NCBI GenBank assembly: GCA_902796855.1
Contig: CADBQN010000033.1
Coordinates: 1-44,302 of the forward strand
Direction: 5' to 3'
Source: an uncultured Bacillota bacterium
Lineage (GTDB): Bacteria > Bacillota > Dehalobacteriia > UBA7702
Length of the DNA: 44,302 bases
Part shown: positions 31,494 to 41,211 of the stretch, piece after piece
How positions within the stretch are numbered: position 1 is the stretch's first letter
Layout of the letters: each line of letters begins with the position of its first letter
Notes under the pieces: model-generated
The model's input: the letters and a program-made list of their open reading frames with translations, nothing else
Database searches by the model: none
Told to the model about the DNA's origin: nothing
Position numbers and translations under genes: made by a program

Positions 31494-33845
31494 CTATTTC
31501 AGCGTGGCGATGGTGACGCCGGCACCGCCTTCGTAATAGCCGCCAAGGCGCTGTTCCTTGACGCGGCTGTCCTTTTTGAGAAAATCGTATACCATTTTTT
31601 TCAGCACGCCGGTTCCGAGACCGTGGATGATCTTCACCTCTTCCAGATTGGCAAGACAGGCGTCGTCCAAAAACTTGGAGAGTTCCTCCTCGGCCTCGTC
31701 GGCGGTCATGCCTCTGAGGCTCACCTCGTTGGTCACGGTGCGCGCCTTCGCCGCTTTCATGTGGCTCTGATATGTTCCGGATTGTTCTTCCTTTTTGGGG
31801 GAAGCGGCACGAAGTTCGCTGAGCTTCATCGTCACTTTCATGATCCCTGCCTGGATCAGGACATCGTTTTTGCCGGTCACGTCGAGAACGACGGCGTTTT
31901 TGTTGAGGCGCGGGATATAGACCTCATCGCCTTTTTCCACCTTTTTCAGCCGTTCGCCGCCGTAAACCGGTTCTTCCTTCGCCGTCGACAGCGCGTCGAT
32001 CTTCTTCTTTTTCGCCTTGACCTTGGCCATAACCTCTTCCCGTTCCCTGGCGGAGACACCGGCGAGAGCGGCTTTGATTTCCTTCAGCGCCTCGTCGGCC
32101 TCGCGGCGTTTTTCCCGGACGAGACGGTCGGCCCGTTCCTCGGCTCTGCGCACGATGGAGGCTTCCCGTTTTTTCAGCTCTTCCTCCCGGCGGGTCATGC
32201 TCCGTTCCATTTCCTCAAGGCGTGCCTTTAATTCCTGAGCCTCGGCTCTGGCTTTTTCCGTTTCCGCCCTGCCGGCCTCAAGATTGGAAAGAAAGTCCTG
32301 TACTTCTTTTTGTTCCACGCTCATATACTCATCGGCCTTTAAAATGACGTTCCGGTCAACGCCGAGGCTGAGGGCGATATCAAAAGCGTTGCTGCGTCCG
32401 GGAATCCCCATCAGCAGACGGTACGTCGGCCGCAGCGTATCGACGTCGAACTCAACGCTGGCGTTGGCCAGGCGGCGGTCGTTATAGGCAAAGGCTTTCA
32501 GTTCGCTGTAATGTGTCGTCACGATCACTTTGGCGTTCTTCGCCATCAGCGTCTCAATGACGGCCATGGCCAGCGCCGCGCCTTCCACCGGATCCGTCCC
32601 CGCGCCGAGCTCATCGAGGAGGACGAGATTGTTCCGACCGGCCTTGGCGAGGATATCGACGATATTGACCATGTGAGAGGAAAAGGTGCTGAGCGACTGT
32701 TCAATGCTCTGTTCGTCGCCAATATCAGCGTAAACGCCGCGGAAAACGCCGACGCCGCTGCGGTCCGCCGTCGGCAGGTGCAGGCCGGACTGGGCCATCA
32801 GCACGAAGAGCCCGGCGATTTTTAAAGAGACCGTCTTGCCGCCGGTGTTGGGGCCGGTGATGATGATGCCCTTTAAACCGCGGCCCATATCGAGATCGAT
32901 GGGAACGGCCCTTTCACCCAAAAGCGGGTGGCGGGCTTTTTTCAGATGGATTTCCCCGTCGTCGTTGAGGATCGGCTCAAAGCCGTTCATCCTGTGGCTG
33001 AGCTTCCCCTTCGCAAAAATAAAATCGAGATCGGCAATGATATCCAGGTTTTCCCGAAGTTCCTTCGCGTTGGCGCTGACGAGCCCCGACAGCCGCGTTA
33101 AGATCCTCTGGACTTCCGTTTCCTCGGCGCTGCGGAGCTTTCGCAGGTCGTTGTTGAGATCCAGCACCGACATGGGCTCAATAAAGAGCGTCGCGCCGCT
33201 GGCGCTCTGATCGTGAACGAGACCGGGCACCTGATTGCGGTATTCCTGTTTCACGGGAACGACATAGCGGTCGTTGCGGACGGTAATGATGTTTTCCTGC
33301 AAATATTGGTTCTGGCTGGAATTTCTCAGAAACTGATCGAGTTTTTCCTTGATGCGGTCGTTGGTCCGCCGGATCTTTCGGCGGATATCCGACAGCTCCG
33401 AAGAAGCGCTGTCCAATACGGAGCCGTCGTCGCCGATGGCTTCCTCAATGGCGGTTTCCAGGGAGTTGATGAAGACGACGCGGGAGGCGATGCCCTTGAT
33501 GATGGGGAAATCCTCTTTCATCTGGGTAAGCGTGAGTTTCAGCCGCCGGCCCGACCGCACCGTCACCATGATATCCCGAAGGTGGCTGCCGTCGAGAATG
33601 CCGTTCTTCTTTGCCAGGGCGACGGACTCACGAATGTCCTTTACGGTGCCGATACTGAAATTAGGCAGATAAACCAGGATGTTCCGGGCTTCCGTCGTCT
33701 CCTTCTGCCAGCCCTCAACGATGACGCGTTCCCGGTGGGGCGTCAGCTTTTCGGCGCGCTCCCGTCCGGGGGCGGAAACACATTCATCGGCGAGAAAGCC
33801 GATGATCTTATCATATTCTAATTTTTTAAACGTCTTCTCGTTCAT
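31494..33845 (-). CDS. mutS2: MutS2-type DNA/ribosome-associated ATPase with Smr domain
   Basis: 783 residues, the usual length. The MutS-like lever and clamp lead to an ATPase with Walker A GPNTGGKT, Walker B VLLDELGAGTDP and VTTHYSELK. A long charged coiled coil (about 515-620) follows, and the C-terminal Smr domain has SLRGMTADEAEEEL, IIHGLGTGVLKK and GGAGVTIATLK. MutS2 suppresses recombination in some bacteria and rescues collided ribosomes in Bacillus. Its ATG directly follows the U32 peptidase stop (TAA ATG). Confidence 0.96.
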   Translation of the reverse strand: MNEKTFKKLEYDKIIGFLADECVSAPGRERAEKLTPHRERVIVEGWQKETTEARNILVYLPNFSIGTVKDIRESVALAKKNGILDGSHLRDIMVTVRSGRRLKLTLTQMKEDFPIIKGIASRVVFINSLETAIEEAIGDDGSVLDSASSELSDIRRKIRRTNDRIKEKLDQFLRNSSQNQYLQENIITVRNDRYVVPVKQEYRNQVPGLVHDQSASGATLFIEPMSVLDLNNDLRKLRSAEETEVQRILTRLSGLVSANAKELRENLDIIADLDFIFAKGKLSHRMNGFEPILNDDGEIHLKKARHPLLGERAVPIDLDMGRGLKGIIITGPNTGGKTVSLKIAGLFVLMAQSGLHLPTADRSGVGVFRGVYADIGDEQSIEQSLSTFSSHMVNIVDILAKAGRNNLVLLDELGAGTDPVEGAALAMAVIETLMAKNAKVIVTTHYSELKAFAYNDRRLANASVEFDVDTLRPTYRLLMGIPGRSNAFDIALSLGVDRNVILKADEYMSVEQKEVQDFLSNLEAGRAETEKARAEAQELKARLEEMERSMTRREEELKKREASIVRRAEERADRLVREKRREADEALKEIKAALAGVSAREREEVMAKVKAKKKKIDALSTAKEEPVYGGERLKKVEKGDEVYIPRLNKNAVVLDVTGKNDVLIQAGIMKVTMKLSELRAASPKKEEQSGTYQSHMKAAKARTVTNEVSLRGMTADEAEEELSKFLDDACLANLEEVKIIHGLGTGVLKKMVYDFLKKDSRVKEQRLGGYYEGGAGVTIATLK

Positions 33846-36332
33846 TTATTTCACTCCGCGATGAAAGTGTCCTTTGGTAAAACCGGGATTCGGATATTTC
33901 GCGATTTCCTCGGCGAAAAGATCCTTTTGATAGGCCATGCCGGAAACGATCTGCTCCCGGGCGGATTTATAGACGGCGACGATTTCTTTTAAAGAGCCGA
34001 TATCGTAAAACTGCCCTTCCAGACGCCAGGAGGTAAAGCCCATTAAAGCCGGAAGTTCCTCGATGAGACAGAGATCACGGCAGTTATAGATCAGACCGTT
34101 GTGATACAAATCGCCGATAACGGGAAATTCCATTCCCATCCGATCAATAAGACGATAGCGGCAGCCGCGGCAGTTAAAACCGCAGGGAACAGCGTTCTTT
34201 TTCGCGCCTTCCACGGCGCCGATGAAGCAGTGACGGCTGATCATCATGCGCATCGCGCCATGGACGAGCACTTCCCGCTCCCCTTCGCCCTTGGCGAACC
34301 GTTCTAACTGTTCCTTTGTCAATTCCGGCGACGCCGTCACCGTATCAAAGCCGAGCGCTTCCAGTTCCGCGGCGGTATAACGGTTAAAGGCGTTGACGGA
34401 AAAATCCGCCGCGACGTGCTTTATCTCGGGATAACGCTCTTTCAGGCCGATATCGGCGCAGTGTCCGACGAGAAAATGACGGAAGCCGCCGGCAAGCGCC
34501 GCCTCCACCTGGCGGAACAGGACATCGTTCTTTTCATCCTGGGTCACCGGAGGCAGAGCGTAATAGAGCTTTTCTTCCAGCGCCTCGATCTTTTCTCTCA
34601 GTTCATCCCAAACCGCTTGATCGGGGAAGGAAAAGCCCAGATGGGGCGCGAAGTACACCCGGTCGGCGCCGCCTTCCAGAGCGGAGCGAAGCTGGTAGAG
34701 GTCGGCGGTTTTTACGCTGATCAAAGGCTGGTTCTTCTTTTTGCGGACGTCGCTGACGGCGAGGGTTTCCTTTTTCCGATCCTGAAAGCGGTAATTCTTC
34801 ACCGGCGGATAGACACCGAAGACCGCGCGGTCAAAGGCGATGACGATATCACGGCGGGCCTGATTGAGAACGCTGGCGGGAATCATGATGTTTCCGTCAA
34901 TTTCCGCCGTCAGCTCACGGAAGGAATAACCGCTGCCGCCGAGACGGGAAAGTTGTTTTTTGATCATTTCCCCATCCGTCGGGCGGTTCTTCGCTTCCTC
35001 CGCAACATAGGGCGACATGATCTCGGCACGGTGGCCGAGCTCATCCTCGGCGGCAACAACGAGGTTTTTGCCGACTCTGCCGATGACATGAAAACAGAGG
35101 GCAATGTCGCCATCGAGCTCCTCAAAGCTGTTCATCGCCGAACGCATCAGGCGGCTGTCATAGGTTTTAAAAACGCGGTCGCCGGCGCGGACGCGGCCGG
35201 GAAGAAATACCTCGCAGGTCTCGCCCTTTTTCGCCGTGCCGACCTTTTTCTGATCCACCTTCAGTTCGGAAACGACCGCACCGAGACGGCCGCCGACCTT
35301 GACCCATATCTCAATGCCGTCGCCGACGGTGAGTTCCTGTTCCAGCCGAAGGGTGATCTTCCGCTGACCGGCTTTGACGACACGGCCGAGAAACAATCCG
35401 CGGTTGTTGGGCTTTTCGTGGCTCATCAGGTCCAACCCGGGATTGCCGCGGAGGTACCCCGGGGTGAAACTGCGGTTGAAGACCTGTTCCACCAGGACTT
35501 TATCTTTTTCGCCAACGGGTTCTTTCCCTTCACGCAGACGGTCGATGGCATGCCGATAGACGCGCCCGACGGTCGCGACGTATTCCGGGCGGCGCATGCG
35601 GCCTTCGATTTTTAAGGAAGAGACGCCGATTTCCATCAGCTCTTTCAGCTCTTCCAGCGTATTGAGATCCCGAGGGCTCAAAAGATGCATCGGTTTATTC
35701 GTTCTGGGCTGACGGAAGGAGTCCGCCAACATATAGGGAAGACGGCAGGGCTGGGCGCACTGACCGCGGTTGCCGCTGCGTCCGCCGATGAGGCTGCTCA
35801 TCAGACACTGACCGGAATAACAGATACAGAGGGCGCCGTGGCAGAAAACCTCCAATTCCAGTTCTGGAACGGCCTCGCGGATCGCGCGGATTTCCCCAAG
35901 GGTCAGCTCACGGCTGAGAATGACCCGCTTGAAACCGTACCGATAGGCCCACTGCGCCCCGCGGACATTGTGGATCGTCATTTGGGTGCTGCCATGCAGA
36001 CCGAAATCAGGCAGGAGCTTTTTAATTGCCCCTGCCAGACCCAGATCCTGGACGATCAGGCCGTCGACGCCGAGATCGTACAGGAATTTCGCGTAATCGA
36101 GAGCGTCCGCCATTTCATCATCGGCGATGAGCGTGTTCATGGTGACGTAAACACGGACTCCGTTTTTGCGGCACAGCTTCACCGCGGAGCGGAGCTCGCT
36201 CTCGTCAAAATTGCCCGCTCCCGCCCGGGCGCCATAGGAACTGCCGGCAAGATAAACCGCGTCGGCGCCGTTGGCGACGGCGGCTTTCAGCGATTCCGGC
36301 TTCCCGGCGGGGAGCAGTAATTCCGTTTTCAT
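33846..36332 (-). CDS. U32 family peptidase / RlhA-like protein
   Basis: 828 residues from the ATG at 36332, chosen because GGAGAA lies six bases before it (an earlier ATG at 36344 is weaker). The N-terminal half is a U32 domain with ELLLPAGKPESLKAAVANGA and the signature EVFCHGALCICYSGQC followed by further Cys in GQCAQPCR. A DUF3656-type middle section follows, and the C-terminal part has another Cys set, CGFNCRGCRYRL. Relatives include E. coli RlhA, which hydroxylates C2501 of 23S rRNA, and tRNA hydroxylases of the TrhP group, so an RNA-modifying role is more likely than proteolysis. Gap to the NIF3-like gene is about 15 bases. Confidence 0.9.
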   Translation of the reverse strand: MKTELLLPAGKPESLKAAVANGADAVYLAGSSYGARAGAGNFDESELRSAVKLCRKNGVRVYVTMNTLIADDEMADALDYAKFLYDLGVDGLIVQDLGLAGAIKKLLPDFGLHGSTQMTIHNVRGAQWAYRYGFKRVILSRELTLGEIRAIREAVPELELEVFCHGALCICYSGQCLMSSLIGGRSGNRGQCAQPCRLPYMLADSFRQPRTNKPMHLLSPRDLNTLEELKELMEIGVSSLKIEGRMRRPEYVATVGRVYRHAIDRLREGKEPVGEKDKVLVEQVFNRSFTPGYLRGNPGLDLMSHEKPNNRGLFLGRVVKAGQRKITLRLEQELTVGDGIEIWVKVGGRLGAVVSELKVDQKKVGTAKKGETCEVFLPGRVRAGDRVFKTYDSRLMRSAMNSFEELDGDIALCFHVIGRVGKNLVVAAEDELGHRAEIMSPYVAEEAKNRPTDGEMIKKQLSRLGGSGYSFRELTAEIDGNIMIPASVLNQARRDIVIAFDRAVFGVYPPVKNYRFQDRKKETLAVSDVRKKKNQPLISVKTADLYQLRSALEGGADRVYFAPHLGFSFPDQAVWDELREKIEALEEKLYYALPPVTQDEKNDVLFRQVEAALAGGFRHFLVGHCADIGLKERYPEIKHVAADFSVNAFNRYTAAELEALGFDTVTASPELTKEQLERFAKGEGEREVLVHGAMRMMISRHCFIGAVEGAKKNAVPCGFNCRGCRYRLIDRMGMEFPVIGDLYHNGLIYNCRDLCLIEELPALMGFTSWRLEGQFYDIGSLKEIVAVYKSAREQIVSGMAYQKDLFAEEIAKYPNPGFTKGHFHRGVK

Positions 36333-36347
36333 TAAATTCTCCATCTT

Positions 36348-37298
36348 TTATCTTTCCACCCGCAGGAGACCGGAAGCGGCGTAAATTTCCACACCGCGTT
36401 TTTTCAGCGCGTCGAGGAGCAGATTAATCCCAATGCTGTCGCTGGCCATGTGACCGGCGATAACGACGTTGATGTGGTATTTTTCCGCTTCTTCCCTCGC
36501 TTCGTCCCGCATGTGCATGCAGACGCAGGTGCCGAAGCCCCTGGCCGAGAGTTCCTTATACATTTCTTTTGCCGTTCCGGTGCCGCCGGTCATCTCGCAG
36601 AGGATCCTGCCGCAGGAATTCTCCCGTTTTCCGCTGAGCACCACGGGGCCGTCCATATTGGCGGCGGCCATGCGGTATTCCGGAATCTCATAGAGCAGCT
36701 CGATCACGTCGCCGACGGTTTCCGGCTGTTCTTTCGCGAAATATTCGTCAAGAAAGCGCTGCACCAGATTGTCGCAGGGCGTGTGGGAGCTCATCAACGG
36801 CATATTGAGGAGCCGCGCCGCGTCGACGGCGCGCTGGAAATTCGAGGCCATCAGACGGCGGCGGATCTCTTCGATCCTCGGCGCCATCACTCCTTCGGCG
36901 ATGTGGATCGGGATCCCCTCCCCGGCGAAGATCTGCGACTGCATTTCCATGATGTCGGCGAGACCGACAAGGCCCGTTCCTTCCGGGTGATGGGTCAGCA
37001 CCATATCGATGGGCAGTCCCTTTTCACGCAGGCGGTCGGCGAGAAGGATTTCCTGAGTCTCCATATCGACGCCGCAGAGCAGACCTTTGATTTCCGTCTC
37101 TCCGTCGCCGTTGACAACGCGGGAATCGGCGTAGGGGTTCTCCAGCAGTTCCTTGGGGAACGCTTCCTTCTCCCGGCCTTTCAGGCCGTCATAAATCCGT
37201 TTCTGGCGGCGCAGTTCTTTTTGAATCCCCTGTTCGCCGCGGGGATCGGCGTCACGGCCCATCTCAATGGCAAGCTGATGAATCTCTTTTAATTTCAA
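36348..37298 (-). CDS. NIF3-like (NGG1p-interacting factor 3) protein
   Basis: 316 residues. Start MKLKEIHQLAIEMGRDADPR and the later LTHHPEGTG, SSHTPCDN and AGHMASDSIGINLL place it in the NIF3-like group found in clostridia and Negativicutes, a two-domain metal-binding fold related to GTP cyclohydrolase I type 2. The His residues in HHPEG and AGHMASD are the likely metal ligands. The biochemical function is not established. It follows zapA by twelve bases. Confidence 0.85.
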   Translation of the reverse strand: MKLKEIHQLAIEMGRDADPRGEQGIQKELRRQKRIYDGLKGREKEAFPKELLENPYADSRVVNGDGETEIKGLLCGVDMETQEILLADRLREKGLPIDMVLTHHPEGTGLVGLADIMEMQSQIFAGEGIPIHIAEGVMAPRIEEIRRRLMASNFQRAVDAARLLNMPLMSSHTPCDNLVQRFLDEYFAKEQPETVGDVIELLYEIPEYRMAAANMDGPVVLSGKRENSCGRILCEMTGGTGTAKEMYKELSARGFGTCVCMHMRDEAREEAEKYHINVVIAGHMASDSIGINLLLDALKKRGVEIYAASGLLRVER

Positions 37299-37310
37299 CG
37301 AAAAGCCTCC

Positions 37311-37565
37311 TCAGAATTTCAAAGTCGCGATCTCATCGCGGAAGGTCTCATAGTCTCTTTCCAGCTTCTTATACTCATCCAGCAGTTCCATGGCGATGAG
37401 CACGGCGGCTTTGGCCACGGTAAGGGAGGGGTTGTCTTCCCGCATCTTACCGATGCGGCCGTCGATGGTATCGGCGAGGGAATAGAGGTATTCGCTGTCC
37501 TCATCGGTTTTCAGATAAAAGCTCTGTCCGCCGACGGTCACGGCGATTTTGTTTTGTTCCGCCAT
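37311..37565 (-). CDS. zapA: Cell division protein ZapA
   Basis: 84 residues, a short ZapA. It has the typical start KIAVTVGGQSFYLKTDEDSE and the helical C-terminus ALLIAMELLDEYKKLERDYE-like (seen as AVLIAMELLDEYKKLER). ZapA bundles FtsZ filaments at the division site. Presence between pheT and downstream genes is a common arrangement in Bacillota. It starts 18 bases after pheT. Confidence 0.92.
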   Translation of the reverse strand: MAEQNKIAVTVGGQSFYLKTDEDSEYLYSLADTIDGRIGKMREDNPSLTVAKAAVLIAMELLDEYKKLERDYETFRDEIATLKF

Positions 37566-37583
37566 GATGAGATCTCCTTTCTG

Positions 37584-40013
37584 TCAGGAGCGCAGAACGA
37601 TACCGAATTTTTCGTTCAGCTCACTTTTGATTCTTTCAACGACTTCGTTCACTTCTTCCGCTTTCAGCGTCCGTTCCTTGGCACGAAAGATCAGGTTATA
37701 AGCGAGGCTCTTTTTACCCGCTTCGACGCGGTCGCCTTCGTAGATATCAAAGAGTTCCGTCTTTTTCAGGTAATCGCCGCCCGCCGCAGCGATGGCCTTT
37801 TCGATGTCCGCCGCGGCCAGTTCCCGGTCGGCGACGAAAGCGAGGTCCATTTCAACGGCGGGGAATTTGGAAATAGCCTCATAGACGATTTCCTTGTCGG
37901 CGAGAGCGGTCAGTCGATCCATGTCAAGTTCAAAGACGACGGCCTTCTGGGGCAGTTCGTAGTTGGCGGCGACAAGAGGATGGAGCTCCCCTAAATAACC
38001 GACGGCCTCCCCGTTGATGAGAACGTCGCAGCCTCTGCCCGGATGGAGGAAGGGCTCAATATGATCGGCGGAAACGGTCAGGCCGTCGATGCGCAGACTG
38101 TTCAGCAGCTGTTCCAGGGCGCCCTTCATGTAATAGAAATCCTTTTCGACGGTTTCCCCGTTCCAGCCTTTGGCGAAGGAACCGCTGACGAGCGCCGTCA
38201 GCATGCTCTTTTCCCGAGGCATTTTTTCACCTTTGACGGGGAAATAACCGCTGGCGATCTCAAAGAGAGAGAGGTTCAGGTTCCTGCGGCTCATGTTCTT
38301 CGCGGCGACGGTGACAACACCCGGGAGCACGAGGGTGCGGACGACGCCCTGCTCGTCGCTGAAGGGATTCATGATAACGACGCTGTCGCGGCGTTCATCG
38401 TCTTCCGGGAGCAGGAGCATATCGTAATGCTTCTTGTTCATGAAGGTATAGGTGATCACCTCATCAAAGCCCATTGCCATCATGGCATTTCGGACTTCAT
38501 CGGCGACTTTCTGGCCCTTGGTCTTTTTCCCTTCGGTCATCTGCCCCTTCGGCAGTGTCGCCGGAATCTTGTCGTAACCGTTCAGACGGGCGACTTCCTC
38601 AATGAGATCCACTTCCCTTTCGATATCGACGCGGTAATGAGGCACCGTCACATTGACGCCGCCCGCCGCGGGGGCGTGAGCGAAGCCGAGACTGTCCATC
38701 ATGGCGACCATATCATCGTCGCTGACGTCGACGCCGATAAGGGAGCGGGCGTGATCGAAAATCAGTTCCACGTTCCGTTCCTCAAAGGAGCCTTCATAAG
38801 AATCGAGGGTACCTTCCACGAGGGTACCGCCGGCGTATTCACAGAGGAGCTGACAAATGCGTTCCGAGGCTCTTTCCGCCGCTTCGATGTCGATGCCCTT
38901 TTCAAAGCGGGAAGCCGCTTCGGAGGCGAGGCCTAATTTACGGGAGGTCAGGCGGATGGATTTCGGATAGAAATAGGCGCTCTCAATGAGAATATTTTTG
39001 GTGTTTTCGGTAATTTCCGTATTCTGGCCGCCCATGACACCGGCGACGCCGACGGCTTTTTCACCGTCGCAGATCAGGAGCATATCGGTATCGAGATCCC
39101 GTTCCTGGTCATCCAGGGTAACGATCTTTTCCCCTTCTTTCGCCCGGCGAACGACAATTTCATGGCCGGAAAGAGTGTCATAATCGAAGGTATGGGAAGG
39201 CTGATTCATTTCCAGCATCACATAGTTGGAAATATCAACGATATTGCTGATGGAGCGGATCCCCGCCGCGGCGAGGCGGTGGCGCATCCAGAGCGGCGAG
39301 GGGCCGATCTTCAGATCCTTCACCAATTTCGCGGTATAGCGCGGGCAGAGATCAGCGTCGAGCACGGTGACTTTCGCCAGATCGGCGATGTTTTCCCGGG
39401 CTTCGGGAAGTCTGATTTCCGGAACGGTCAGCGGCTTGCCGCTGATGGCGGCGACTTCCCTGGCGACGTTGATGACGGAGAGACAGTCGGCGCGGTTCGG
39501 CGTCAGCTCAAATTCCAAAACGGCGTCGTCCAGATCGAGGGCGGTGACGATATCCTCGCCGACGGTGAGCTCATCGGGGAGGATGAAGATCCCGTTGTCG
39601 CTCTCGGCGGTGGCGAGACCTTCGGGAATCTGCAGTTCCGTGACGGAGCAGAGCATCCCTTCCGACGTCACGCCGGCTTTATCGGCGGCCTCAATGTGAA
39701 ATCCGCCGGGAAGATCGGCGCCGACCATCGCCAGGGGAACTTTGATGCCGGGCCGCACGTTGGGAGCGCCGCAAACGATGGTCAGGTCCTCGCCGCGGCC
39801 GGCGTCCACCCGGCAGACGTGCCATTTCGTATGCTTCGGATCGGGGTGGTTCGCCACCGTTTTGATTTCGGCGACGACAACGTTCCTGATTCCCTTATTG
39901 AAATATTCAATCCCCTCAACGCTCAGACCGACGAAGGTCAGGCGGTCCGCCAGCTCTTCGGGGCTCCATTCAATGGGCACCAGGGATTTTAACCATTGGT
40001 ATGATACATTCAT
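37584..40013 (-). CDS. pheT: Phenylalanine-tRNA ligase beta subunit
   Basis: 809 residues. The order is the usual one: N-terminal MNVSYQWLKSLVPIEWSPEE, an OB-fold tRNA-binding domain (about 40-150, KWHVCRVDAG, ICGAPNVRPG), the B3/B4 editing domain (about 215-390, NYVMLEMNQPSHTFD), a B5 domain, the catalytic-like core and a C-terminal ferredoxin-like anticodon-binding domain (KFPAVEMDLAFV, ending ELNEKFGIVLRS). With PheS it charges tRNA-Phe and edits Tyr. It follows pheS by 15 bases. Confidence 0.97.
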   Translation of the reverse strand: MNVSYQWLKSLVPIEWSPEELADRLTFVGLSVEGIEYFNKGIRNVVVAEIKTVANHPDPKHTKWHVCRVDAGRGEDLTIVCGAPNVRPGIKVPLAMVGADLPGGFHIEAADKAGVTSEGMLCSVTELQIPEGLATAESDNGIFILPDELTVGEDIVTALDLDDAVLEFELTPNRADCLSVINVAREVAAISGKPLTVPEIRLPEARENIADLAKVTVLDADLCPRYTAKLVKDLKIGPSPLWMRHRLAAAGIRSISNIVDISNYVMLEMNQPSHTFDYDTLSGHEIVVRRAKEGEKIVTLDDQERDLDTDMLLICDGEKAVGVAGVMGGQNTEITENTKNILIESAYFYPKSIRLTSRKLGLASEAASRFEKGIDIEAAERASERICQLLCEYAGGTLVEGTLDSYEGSFEERNVELIFDHARSLIGVDVSDDDMVAMMDSLGFAHAPAAGGVNVTVPHYRVDIEREVDLIEEVARLNGYDKIPATLPKGQMTEGKKTKGQKVADEVRNAMMAMGFDEVITYTFMNKKHYDMLLLPEDDERRDSVVIMNPFSDEQGVVRTLVLPGVVTVAAKNMSRRNLNLSLFEIASGYFPVKGEKMPREKSMLTALVSGSFAKGWNGETVEKDFYYMKGALEQLLNSLRIDGLTVSADHIEPFLHPGRGCDVLINGEAVGYLGELHPLVAANYELPQKAVVFELDMDRLTALADKEIVYEAISKFPAVEMDLAFVADRELAAADIEKAIAAAGGDYLKKTELFDIYEGDRVEAGKKSLAYNLIFRAKERTLKAEEVNEVVERIKSELNEKFGIVLRS

Positions 40014-40028
40014 TTTCGCTTGTCCTCC

Positions 40029-41060
40029 TCAAAATTCACCGAGAAAACGGATATCGTTGTCGTAGAAAACACGGAGATCATCGATGCCGTATTTCAGCAT
40101 CGCGATCCGTTCCACCCCCAGGCCAAAAGCGAAACCCTGGAGTTTGGAGCTGTCGTATCCGGCCATTTCAAGAACGTTGGGATGGACCATGCCGGCGCCG
40201 AGGATTTCCAACCAGCCGGTATCACTGCAGGTGCGGCAGCCTTTGCCGCCGCAGATACCGCAGGAGACATCCACTTCGGTACTGGGTTCGGTGAACGGGA
40301 AGTAACTGGGACGAAGACGGATTTCGCGGTCTTCGCCAAAGAGCTGTTTCATGACTTTGAGGAGAGTGCCTTTGAGATCGGCCATGGAAATATTCTCGTC
40401 GATGACAAGGCCTTCCACCTGATGGAACATGGGCGAATGGGTGGCGTCGTCATCTCTGCGGAAGACGCGGCCGGGGCAGATCACCTTAACGGGATATTCC
40501 GGCACTTTCGCGGCCATCGTTCTCACCTGCATCGGCGAGGTATGGGTGCGCAGCAGCGTATCCTCGGTAATGTAGAAGGAATCCTGCATATCCCGGGCGG
40601 GATGGTCTTTGGGCAGGTTCAGCCCTTCAAAGTTATTATAGTCATTCTCGATTTCGGGACCTTCGCCGATTTCATAGCCCATACCGAGAAAAATCTCTTT
40701 GATTTCGTCAATGATCCTCGTCAGGGGATGGATGTGACCGGCCTCAAGTTTCGTACCGGCCAGGGAAATATCGATTTTTTCCTCTTCGATCTGCCGTTTT
40801 AAGGCGGCTTCCTTCAATTCTTTCGTTTTGGCGGAAATAACTTCCTCAAGGGACTGGCGGATCTCATTGGCGATCTGGCCGACTTTGGGACGATCCTCGC
40901 CGCTGAGCTTGCCCATTCCCTTTAAAATCGCGGTCAATTCCCCTTTTTTGCCGAGATATTTGACGCGCAGTTCATTGAGTTCTTCCTGTTTTCCCACTTG
41001 TTCAAACCGGGACTTCGCTTCCGCCTCGATTCTCTTCAAGTCTTCTAACATCTGTTCCAA
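40029..41060 (-). CDS. pheS: Phenylalanine-tRNA ligase alpha subunit
   Basis: 343 residues from a TTG at 41060. The N-terminal coiled coil ([18 protein letters not shown]) is followed by the class II core: [74 protein letters not shown] and [25 protein letters not shown] is eight bases before the TTG; the next ATG (41051) is too far and a GTG at 41162 would add about 34 residues that cross a terminator-like hairpin. The 343-residue product equals the normal PheS size. It has its own promoter and attenuator-like leader. Confidence 0.95.
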   Translation of the reverse strand: MEQMLEDLKRIEAEAKSRFEQVGKQEELNELRVKYLGKKGELTAILKGMGKLSGEDRPKVGQIANEIRQSLEEVISAKTKELKEAALKRQIEEEKIDISLAGTKLEAGHIHPLTRIIDEIKEIFLGMGYEIGEGPEIENDYNNFEGLNLPKDHPARDMQDSFYITEDTLLRTHTSPMQVRTMAAKVPEYPVKVICPGRVFRRDDDATHSPMFHQVEGLVIDENISMADLKGTLLKVMKQLFGEDREIRLRPSYFPFTEPSTEVDVSCGICGGKGCRTCSDTGWLEILGAGMVHPNVLEMAGYDSSKLQGFAFGLGVERIAMLKYGIDDLRVFYDNDIRFLGEF

Positions 41061-41083
41061 CGTGGCATCCTCCTTCAACAGTT

Positions 41084-41120
41084 CAAAAATAAAAGGCGAT
41101 CTCCGTCCGTAAAGATCACC
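41084..41120 (-). terminator. Attenuator-like terminator in the pheS leader
   Basis: GGTGATCT (41120-41113) pairs with AGATCGCC (41102-41095) with one G-U pair and a ten-base loop, then TTTTATTTTT follows on the minus strand, 20-odd bases before the pheS start. An earlier CGCCC can instead pair with GGGTG and take part of the 5' arm, giving an alternative antiterminating fold. The leader is about 115 bases and lacks T-box motifs. Confidence 0.65.
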
Positions 41121-41182
41121 CTGTCCGCGCGCGGGCGAAAAACGATCCTTCAGGCGTTTCACTCCTATTTTCCTAAAATATT

Positions 41183-41211
41183 ATTATAGCAAATCCCGCG
41201 CTTTATTTCAA
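41183..41211 (-). promoter_or_regulatory. Promoter of the pheS operon, inside the end of the methyltransferase gene
   Basis: On the minus strand, TTGAAA (41211-41206) and TATAAT (41188-41183) preceded by TGC have a 17-base spacer. The -35 box is formed by the last two sense codons (Leu-Lys) of the upstream gene, whose stop is at 41205-41203. Confidence 0.85.
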
